This document shows, one piece after another, positions 42,951-49,425 of a stretch of 64,000 nt of DNA; the first letter of the stretch is position 1; every line of letters starts with the position of its first letter. The stretch spans positions 24,754 to 88,753 of the forward strand of contig CAYPHY010000016.1 in the NCBI GenBank assembly GCA_964410625.1, written 5' to 3'. The position numbers and the translations under genes are program-made. The DNA comes from CAYPHY01 sp964410625. Its GTDB lineage: Bacteria > Chloroflexota > Anaerolineae > Promineifilales > Promineifilaceae. The notes beneath the pieces were generated by a model that had not been told where the DNA came from, did no database searches, and was given only the letters and a program-made list of their open reading frames with translations.

Positions 42951-43448
42951 ATGAGCAAACACACCATCACCCTCAACATCAACGGCGAAGAAGCCACCCA
43001 CGAGGTCGAAGCCCGGACGCTGCTCGTCCACTTCATTCGCGAAGACCTCGACCTGACCGGGACCCACATCGGCTGCGACACCACCAGTTGCGGCGCATGT
43101 ACCGTCCTGCTGAACGGCCGCGCCGTCAAAAGCTGCACCGTCTTCGCCGTCCAGGCCAACGGCGCAACCGTCGAAACCGTGGAAAGCCTCGCCTCCGGCG
43201 CCGAACTCCACCCCATCCAGGAAGGCTTCTGGGAAAAACACGGCCTGCAATGCGGCTTCTGCACCCCCGGCATGATGATGACCACCAAAGAGTTGCTATC
43301 CAAAAACCCCAACCCCAGCGAAGCCGAAATCCGTTGGGGCATCTCCGGCAACCTCTGCCGCTGCACCGGCTACAACAAAATCGTCGAAGCCATCCAATAC
43401 GCGGCCGAAAAAATGAACGCCCCCACCCCCGAACCCGAACCGGCCTAA
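42951..43448 (+). CDS. coxS: CO dehydrogenase small (2Fe-2S) subunit
   Basis: The ATG at 42951 has AAGGAGAG seven bases upstream; the frame open from 42870 only reads repeat DNA. The protein (165 aa) has the plant-type ferredoxin cluster (GCDTTSCGACTVLLNGRAVKSC, near residue 45) and the second cluster in the helical domain (LQCGFCTPGMMM and NLCRCTGYNKIVEAI). It binds two [2Fe-2S] centres that link the Mo site to FAD. Order M-S-L is the standard one. Confidence 0.96.
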   Translation: MSKHTITLNINGEEATHEVEARTLLVHFIREDLDLTGTHIGCDTTSCGACTVLLNGRAVKSCTVFAVQANGATVETVESLASGAELHPIQEGFWEKHGLQCGFCTPGMMMTTKELLSKNPNPSEAEIRWGISGNLCRCTGYNKIVEAIQYAAEKMNAPTPEPEPA

Positions 43449-43479
43449 GGGAAACATAGAGGAGGCAATGAATCAAAAA

Positions 43480-43524
43480 ATAAATCCGCGTCATCCGCGT
43501 CTTATCAGCATAATCCGCGTAACC
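43480..43524. repeat. Nonamer word repeat ATCCGCGTC (copy 3)
   Basis: ATCCGCGTC, ATCCGCGTC, TTATCAGCATA, ATCCGCGTA fill the gap between coxS and coxL. Confidence 0.75.
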
Positions 43525-43553
43525 ATTCAACCATCCAAAAAGGAGCTTAACCC

Positions 43554-46013
43554 ATGAGCTACCACGACCCCAACCAAGACAAACACTTCGCCGACCGCGT
43601 CGAAAACAAAGTCCACGTCGTCCCCGCCAACGGCTCGGCCGCCGTCGAGACCCGCTCCGAACTCCGCGTCACCACCCCGCCCGAAGTCTGCGGCATGGGC
43701 CACCGCATGAAGCGCAAAGAAGACCCCCGCTTCCTGCGCGGCAAAGGCAACTACGTAGACGACATCAAGCTGCCCGGAATGCTCTACATGGACATCGTCC
43801 GCAGCCCCTACGCCCACGCTCGCATCACCAACATTGACCCCAGCGCCGCCCTCGCCATCCCCGGCGTCCTCGCCGTCATCACCGGCAAAGACCTCGCCGC
43901 CCACAACCTGCACTGGATGCCCACCCTCATGTCCGACACCCAGATGGTGCTGCCTACCGAAATCGTCTCCTACTACGCCCAGGAAGTCGCCTGCGTCATC
44001 GCCACCGACCGCTACAAAGCGGCCGATGGCGTCGAAGCCGTCGTCGTAGACTACGAACCCCTCGACCCCGTCGTCAGCCCCTTCGACGCGCTCAAAGACG
44101 AAGTCATCGTCCGCCCCGACAAGGAGCTAAAAACCAACCGCATCTGGCACTGGGAAGTGGGCGACAAAGAGGCCACCGACGCCGTCTTCGCCAACGCCGC
44201 CCACGTCATCAAGCAAAGCATGTACATCCCCCGCATCCACGTCTCCTCCATCGAGACCTGCGGCATGGTCGCCAACTACAACCCGGCCACCGGCAAGATG
44301 CAACTATACATGACCACCCAGGCCCCCCACGCCATCCGCACCGTCTTCGCCCTCGTCGCCGGGCTGCCAGAGCAAAAAATCCAGGTCATCGCCCCCGACA
44401 TCGGCGGTGGCTTCGGCGGCAAAGTCCCCGTCTACCCCGGCTACGTCGTTTGCGCCGTCGCCAGCCTTCTCCTCGGCAAGCCCGTCAAGTGGATCGAAGA
44501 CCGCAGCGAAAACCTCCAGGCCGACAGCTTCGCCCGCGACTACCACCTCGACGCTGAACTCGCGGCCGACGAAAACGGCAAAATCATCGGCCTCCGCGTC
44601 AACGGCCTCGCCGACCACGGCTACACCGACGCCGCCGCCAACCCCTCCAAATTCCCCGCCGGCCTCTTCTCCATCTGCACCGGCTCCTACGACCTCCAGG
44701 CCGCCCACGTCAGCATGGACGCCGTCTACACCAACAAACCACCCGGCGGCATCGCCTACCGCTGCTCCTTCCGCGTCACCGAAGCCGTGCAGATGATTGA
44801 GCGCATGACCGACATCCTCGCCCACGACCTCGGCCAAGACCCGGCCGAACTGCGCATGAGGAACTTCATTCGCGCCGATCAATTCCCCTACAAATCCCCC
44901 ACCGGCTGGGACTACGACAGCGGCAACTACCACGCCGCCCTCCAAAAAGCGATGGACATGCTTGACTACGAAGGGCTGCGCCGCGAACAAGCCGAAAAGC
45001 GCGAACGCGGCGAACTGATGGGCATCGGCATCTCCAGCTTCACCGAAGTCGTCGGTGCTGGCCCTGCCAAAGATTACGACATCCTCGGCATCAAAATGTT
45101 CGACTCGGCCGAGATCCGCATCCATCCCACCGGCAAAGCCATCGCCCGCTTCGGCACCAAATCTCAAGGCCAGGGCCACGAAACCACCTACGCCCAAATC
45201 GTCGCCGAAGAGCTTGGCCTGCCTGCGGCCGACGTCGAAGTCGAAGAAGGCGACACCGACACCGCCCCCTACGGCCTCGGAACCTACGCCAGCCGCTCCA
45301 CCCCCACCGCCGGAGCAGCCGCCGCCATGGCCGCCCGCAAAATCAAGGCCAAAGCCCGTAAAATCGCCGCCCACCTCCTCGAAGTCAACGAAGACGACCT
45401 CGAATGGAACGTCAACCAGTGGCAGGTCAAAGGCTCCCCCGAACAAGCCAAAACCATCCAGGAAATCGCCTTCGCCGCCTACACCAACCACCCCGATGAC
45501 CTCGAGGCCGGCCTCGAAGCCACCGACTACTACAATCCGCCCAACCTCACCTTCCCCTTCGGCAGCTACATCGCCGTCGTAGACATAGACAAAGGGACCG
45601 GCGAAGTCAAAGTCCGTCGCTTCGTCGCCGTAGACGACTGCGGCAACATCATCAACCCCCTCATCGTCGAAGGCCAGGTACACGGCGGCCTGACCCAGGG
45701 CCTCGCCCCTGCCCTCTACGAAGAAATCGTCTACGACGAAAACGGCCAATGCCTCACCGGCACCTTCTCCGACTATCTGGTGCCAACCGCCGTCGAATCC
45801 CCCAAATGGGAGACCGGCCACACCATCACCCCCTCGCCCCACCACCCCATCGGCGCGAAGGGCGTCGGAGAATCCCCCACCGTCGGCGCACCCCCCGCCA
45901 TCGCCAACGCCGTCGTAGACGCCCTCTGGCACCTCGGCGTCCGCCACATCGACATCCCCATCACCCCCGAAAAGGTGTGGAAAGCCCTACGCGACGCCGG
46001 TGTAAGCGATTAA
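43554..46013 (+). CDS. coxL: Form I aerobic CO dehydrogenase large subunit
   Basis: The 819-aa protein is the molybdopterin-binding subunit that oxidises CO to CO2. The active-site loop AYRCSFR (residues 401-407) places Cys404 at the Cu-binding position. This is the form I motif; form II proteins have AYRGAGR. GGGFGGKVPVYPG (near residue 283) and SQGQGHETTYAQIVAEELG bind the molybdopterin cofactor. GVGESPT near the end carries the conserved catalytic glutamate. AAGGAGC lies nine bases before the ATG. With coxM and coxS it forms the (LMS)2 enzyme. The cytosolic enzyme would be tied to the membrane by CoxG. Confidence 0.97.
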   Translation: MSYHDPNQDKHFADRVENKVHVVPANGSAAVETRSELRVTTPPEVCGMGHRMKRKEDPRFLRGKGNYVDDIKLPGMLYMDIVRSPYAHARITNIDPSAALAIPGVLAVITGKDLAAHNLHWMPTLMSDTQMVLPTEIVSYYAQEVACVIATDRYKAADGVEAVVVDYEPLDPVVSPFDALKDEVIVRPDKELKTNRIWHWEVGDKEATDAVFANAAHVIKQSMYIPRIHVSSIETCGMVANYNPATGKMQLYMTTQAPHAIRTVFALVAGLPEQKIQVIAPDIGGGFGGKVPVYPGYVVCAVASLLLGKPVKWIEDRSENLQADSFARDYHLDAELAADENGKIIGLRVNGLADHGYTDAAANPSKFPAGLFSICTGSYDLQAAHVSMDAVYTNKPPGGIAYRCSFRVTEAVQMIERMTDILAHDLGQDPAELRMRNFIRADQFPYKSPTGWDYDSGNYHAALQKAMDMLDYEGLRREQAEKRERGELMGIGISSFTEVVGAGPAKDYDILGIKMFDSAEIRIHPTGKAIARFGTKSQGQGHETTYAQIVAEELGLPAADVEVEEGDTDTAPYGLGTYASRSTPTAGAAAAMAARKIKAKARKIAAHLLEVNEDDLEWNVNQWQVKGSPEQAKTIQEIAFAAYTNHPDDLEAGLEATDYYNPPNLTFPFGSYIAVVDIDKGTGEVKVRRFVAVDDCGNIINPLIVEGQVHGGLTQGLAPALYEEIVYDENGQCLTGTFSDYLVPTAVESPKWETGHTITPSPHHPIGAKGVGESPTVGAPPAIANAVVDALWHLGVRHIDIPITPEKVWKALRDAGVSD

Positions 46014-46023
46014 CATTTTAAGA

Positions 46024-46096
46024 TTTTCGACACGAATTTCACGAATGGCACGAACAAAACCCATTCGTGAAATTCGTGTCATTCGTGTCGAAAAAA
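46024..46096. repeat. Nonamer word palindrome, CACGAATTT family (copy 2)
   Basis: TTTTCGACACGAATTTCACG with AATGGCACGAA is mirrored by TTCGTGAAATTCGTGTCATT and CGTGTCGAAAA around ACAAAACCCA. It fills the junction of coxL and the XdhC-like gene. Confidence 0.9.
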
Positions 46097-46108
46097 TGAG
46101 AGGCTACC

Positions 46109-47209
46109 ATGTTTGATGACTTCTTCTCCACCGCCCACCAACTCGTCCAACGCGGCGTCCCCTTCGTCACCGCCACCGTCGTTCGCTCCGAACGGCCGAC
46201 CTCCGGAAAACCCGGCGACAAAGCCATCATCACCATAGACGGCGTCATGCACGGCTGGATCGGCGGCAGTTGCGCCCAACCCACCGTCATCAGCGAAGCC
46301 CTCAAAGCACTCGCCGCCGACGAAGCCCGCCTCATCCGCCTCTCCACCGACCCCCAGGCCCACCAACCCCGCCCCGGCCTCATCGACCTGCCCATGACCT
46401 GCTACAGCGGAGGCACCCTCGAAATCTACCTCGAACCCCAACAACCCCGCCCCCGCCTGCTCATCGTCGGCACCCTCCCCGTCGCCCGCGCCCTCGCCCA
46501 CCTCGGCCGCGCCATGAACTACCACACCACCGTCGTAGACCTCGACAACATTGGCGTAGACTACGCCGACGACGTCCTCACCACCCTCGACGGCATCGCC
46601 ACCCAGATTCGGCCGCTAACCTACATCGTCATCGCCACCCACGGCAACTACGACGAACTGGCCCTCGAAAAAATCCTCCCCCACCAACCCACCTACGTCG
46701 GCCTCGTCGCCAGTCCGGCACGCGCCTCGGCCGTCCGCGACTACCTCACCCAATCCGGCCTATCCGAAACCGACCTCCTCCCCCTCAAATCCCCCGCCGG
46801 ACTCGACATCCAGGCCCGGCGCGGCGATGAAATCGCCCTCTCCATCATGGCCGAAATCATCCAACGCCGCCGCAACGCCGAGTTGCTCGATTTGGCGCTA
46901 TTCCATAAGGAAGAGGAAAACAATGAGCTGTCGGCCGAGGAGCAGGAGAGCAGAGAAGCAGAGGAGCAAGAGACAATCTCCCAGTCTCCCAATCTCTCAG
47001 TCTCCATCCCCCTCAACATGATAGCCGACCCTCATCCCTCATCCCTCAGCCCTCAGCCTTCAGCCGTTGATCCTATTTGCGGTATGACCGTCGAAATCGC
47101 GGCCGCCAAATACACCCACGACCACAACGGCACAACCTACTACTTCTGCTGCCCCGGCTGCAAAGCCGAATTCGCCCGCTCACCGGAGAAGTATTTAACG
47201 CATTCATAG
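46109..47209 (+). CDS. coxF: XdhC/CoxF-family protein fused to a YHS domain
   Basis: Residues 1-265 are XdhC-like: HGWIGGSCAQPTVISEALKAL near residue 50, a Rossmann region RLLIVGTLPVARALAHLGRAMNYHTTVVD near 115, and TYVGLVASPARASAVRDYL near 195. Such proteins insert the sulfurated Mo cofactor. Residues about 320-366 are a YHS domain (DPICGMTVEI and YYFCCPGCKAEF), which binds metal, commonly copper or another soft metal. The linker (about 275-320) is encoded by word repeats. A Mo-Cu enzyme needs copper insertion, so a copper role for the YHS part is tempting but is inference. The symbol follows cox usage for this position. Confidence 0.85.
   Translation: MFDDFFSTAHQLVQRGVPFVTATVVRSERPTSGKPGDKAIITIDGVMHGWIGGSCAQPTVISEALKALAADEARLIRLSTDPQAHQPRPGLIDLPMTCYSGGTLEIYLEPQQPRPRLLIVGTLPVARALAHLGRAMNYHTTVVDLDNIGVDYADDVLTTLDGIATQIRPLTYIVIATHGNYDELALEKILPHQPTYVGLVASPARASAVRDYLTQSGLSETDLLPLKSPAGLDIQARRGDEIALSIMAEIIQRRRNAELLDLALFHKEEENNELSAEEQESREAEEQETISQSPNLSVSIPLNMIADPHPSSLSPQPSAVDPICGMTVEIAAAKYTHDHNGTTYYFCCPGCKAEFARSPEKYLTHS
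46938..47064. repeat. GAGACTAA-family words plus CTCATCCCT words inside the XdhC-YHS gene
   Basis: GAGGAGCAGGAGAGCAG words, then TCTCCCAG, TCTCCCAA, TCTCTCAG, TCTCC every 8 nt, then TCATCCC, TCAGCCC, TCAGCCT, TCAGCC every 7 nt occupy the coding sequence between the two domains and keep it open. Confidence 0.85.
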
Positions 47210-47310
47210 AGACGTATTAACGCAGTCAATCTATCCCTCATCAAATAACTCGATAAAGCAATATTCTTTCCGTAAAAACGAAACACCAGAAATCACTTGA
47301 ACATTAAAAA

Positions 47311-47485
47311 CTACAGATTGCTCAATCGGGTGTAAGTACAGCAGATTTGCCACTCGTCGCGAATCTCCATTACCACTGTGGTCACCAAGCGCAGGCAAGA
47401 GGAATCATTGTGAAACGAGGTAGCGCTCCCTGAACACCGACGAATTCCGCGGTTGAGGCGCTCGGCCACATTGGTGGTACAAATC
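47311..47485 (-). pseudogene. 3' remnant of an IS256-family transposase gene
   Basis: The minus strand reads TTNVAERLNRGIRR, then SSCLRLVTTVVMEIRDEWQ and a stop at 47311, without frame break. It matches the conserved C-terminus of IS256/Mutator-type transposases (TSNAIERLNREIRRRTRVV..FPNEASCLRLV..VLMEI.EEW), with the spacing preserved but key residues changed. Only about 58 codons remain; upstream there is an early stop and no further homology. It is a dead fragment marking old insertion at the edge of the AT-rich island. Confidence 0.75.
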
Positions 47486-47535
47486 AGTCAATTACGCTAC
47501 ACTCTCAATGAGATTACTTAGACACCATTCCAGTT

Positions 47536-49425
47536 GTGACTATGAGCAAACTCGACAATAAAAACCAATCGGCATTTTTACGGGTATTAAAGATTACCTC
47601 GTCCAGGTCTGCGCAAATTATGATGTATACATTTGCCCTTGGGGCTATTGCCGCTATTCCAGGGAGTGACCTGCCTTCTACCTTGGCTGCGATTGCGACG
47701 GGTATAGGCGTTGAGGCTTTGGGTAGTATTCTTGATCGTATTGCTTATGATGACAATAATGTTTCCGATAAAGAAATTTTTGAAGAAATGAAGCGTGCTG
47801 TCGAAGAAAGTGGCATAGCTGAGTTATTGTCTACAAACAAACAGACACAAGGGCAATTAATTCGATTAGCAAGTTGGCAACGGCACCTTAAGTATGTGAT
47901 CGAAGCTGGGGATCGAGAGATAGTTAAAAACATAGCCGAGCAATACCTATTAATCTCTTATGATATTTCGTTGATACGTGAAAATTTACAAGAGTTAGCG
48001 ACAAAAGAACAAAATGAAGAAATAAAACGCACCTTATATCAGATTGTTTCTTTGCTAGAGGCCCAGATAGCCTCTAAGCAGCAAAATGAGATAAGCGTAA
48101 ATATTCCAAAGGCATTGCAACTATATGTAGAAAGGCTTCGAAACGAATCGTCACGGCTCAATTTCCCAGGCATACCCTATACACCTACCGGTATATCTCC
48201 ATCGCTTGAAGATATCTATATACTACAAATTCTCGACAACTCGAAAACAAGGACGAAATACTCTTATTTTCTTCGAAATCTGAAATTATTAGTTGAGGAA
48301 AAAGCTGGATTCGGTAAATCAATGTTGCTCAAACGCATAGCGATTGACTATTGCAACCAATATCTGTCTAACCAGCGGGAGCAAATACCGGTCAAGTTGG
48401 ATGCTCGAGATATTGTCCTCAGTGGAAATGGACGATTTGATGACTGGTTGGTTAAGTCTTTGACAAGTCAAACTGGACTTAATGAGGTTCAGATAAGGCG
48501 CACTCTCAATACTCGAGGAGTCAGCCTAATAGTTGATGGGTTGGATGAAGCATCGAAAGAGCAGCGGAGAGATTTTTATTTAATTTTGCAGAGATCAAAT
48601 TTGGTGCAGGAAGACGGAAACCAAATCATAGTTGCTTCTCGACCGCTTGGCAACATCGGTTTGAATTCGTTTGATGAACTCGTAAAGCTATATCCATTTT
48701 CCATCTATGATGCATACCAATTAGTTGAACGATGGGAAAAGTTCTTTAAGAGAATTGAAACAGATGAGTTAGCCCAACTAGAGCATCTAAAGACAAAAAT
48801 TAGTAGCTTTTCTGGTAAAGAGGGGCTGATGCCTGAATCTTTGAAAGTGCCCCTATATCTTACATATCTGATTTTCTTAACTATTTCGCAAGGTGGAGAA
48901 GAAGCTCTCAGAATATTAGATAACAAAATCTCGCTATATAAGAGAATTCTCGAGGTTGTTATAAGAACTTGGGAAGAGAGTAAGCAGCATGATACTGATC
49001 TTAAGCCAGATATAGCTGAACTTTCAACCATGTATAGAATGCCGATTATTTGTGCGATTGCCTTTATCCTGCAAGAACAAGGAAAGACAAATACATCCCT
49101 CGCTAAAAATACGTTATTGATTCACCTTGAACGAATACGTAATGATTACTTGGCTGGGATGACAGTACCAATGATAGAGGCTTGGTTCAAGTACTGGATA
49201 AACAGCAATGTTTTAGTAGTTAATGAACCAAATTTTGAGCAAGTTAGTTTTTGGCATAGAGAGATGCAAGAATATTGTGCTGCTCGTTACCTTGCTGAAA
49301 AATATAGGTCTTCAGACTTAGATATGGAGGAGGAGTCTCAGCATAAATTATACCATGATGAAGATTGGCAGAATGTGAGGCGTCTCTATAATGCAATTAG
49401 TCGCGATCCGGAGCATCAAATATGA
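47536..49425 (+). CDS. NACHT-domain STAND NTPase with N-terminal membrane helices
   Basis: Residues about 28-60 form one or two hydrophobic helices (MMYTFALGAIAAIPG and LAAIATGIGVEAL). A helical region to about 230 follows. The NTPase has Walker A KAGFGKSML at 256-264, Walker B LIVDGLDEA at 331-339 (DGxDE is the NACHT signature) and sensor IIVASRP. A winged-helix region ends with SFWHREMQEYCAARYLAEKYR, the conserved post-NACHT segment, followed by EDWQNVRRLYNAI near the C-terminus. In animal and bacterial NACHT proteins a sensor of repeats normally follows; here the protein stops and the next gene, overlapping by ATGA, encodes an 887-aa protein that may supply it. Start GTG 47536 or ATG 47542. 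Bacterial NACHT proteins are antiphage; a membrane-acting effector is inferred. Confidence 0.85.
   Translation: MTMSKLDNKNQSAFLRVLKITSSRSAQIMMYTFALGAIAAIPGSDLPSTLAAIATGIGVEALGSILDRIAYDDNNVSDKEIFEEMKRAVEESGIAELLSTNKQTQGQLIRLASWQRHLKYVIEAGDREIVKNIAEQYLLISYDISLIRENLQELATKEQNEEIKRTLYQIVSLLEAQIASKQQNEISVNIPKALQLYVERLRNESSRLNFPGIPYTPTGISPSLEDIYILQILDNSKTRTKYSYFLRNLKLLVEEKAGFGKSMLLKRIAIDYCNQYLSNQREQIPVKLDARDIVLSGNGRFDDWLVKSLTSQTGLNEVQIRRTLNTRGVSLIVDGLDEASKEQRRDFYLILQRSNLVQEDGNQIIVASRPLGNIGLNSFDELVKLYPFSIYDAYQLVERWEKFFKRIETDELAQLEHLKTKISSFSGKEGLMPESLKVPLYLTYLIFLTISQGGEEALRILDNKISLYKRILEVVIRTWEESKQHDTDLKPDIAELSTMYRMPIICAIAFILQEQGKTNTSLAKNTLLIHLERIRNDYLAGMTVPMIEAWFKYWINSNVLVVNEPNFEQVSFWHREMQEYCAARYLAEKYRSSDLDMEEESQHKLYHDEDWQNVRRLYNAISRDPEHQI

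Noticed and set aside
44304..45947. A 547-codon open frame on the minus strand opposite coxL
   Set aside because: It mirrors the GC-rich third positions of coxL, its translation is Gly/Val/Asp-rich without any domain, and coxL is certain. Similar mirror frames lie opposite GH2, coxM, the propeller gene and others.
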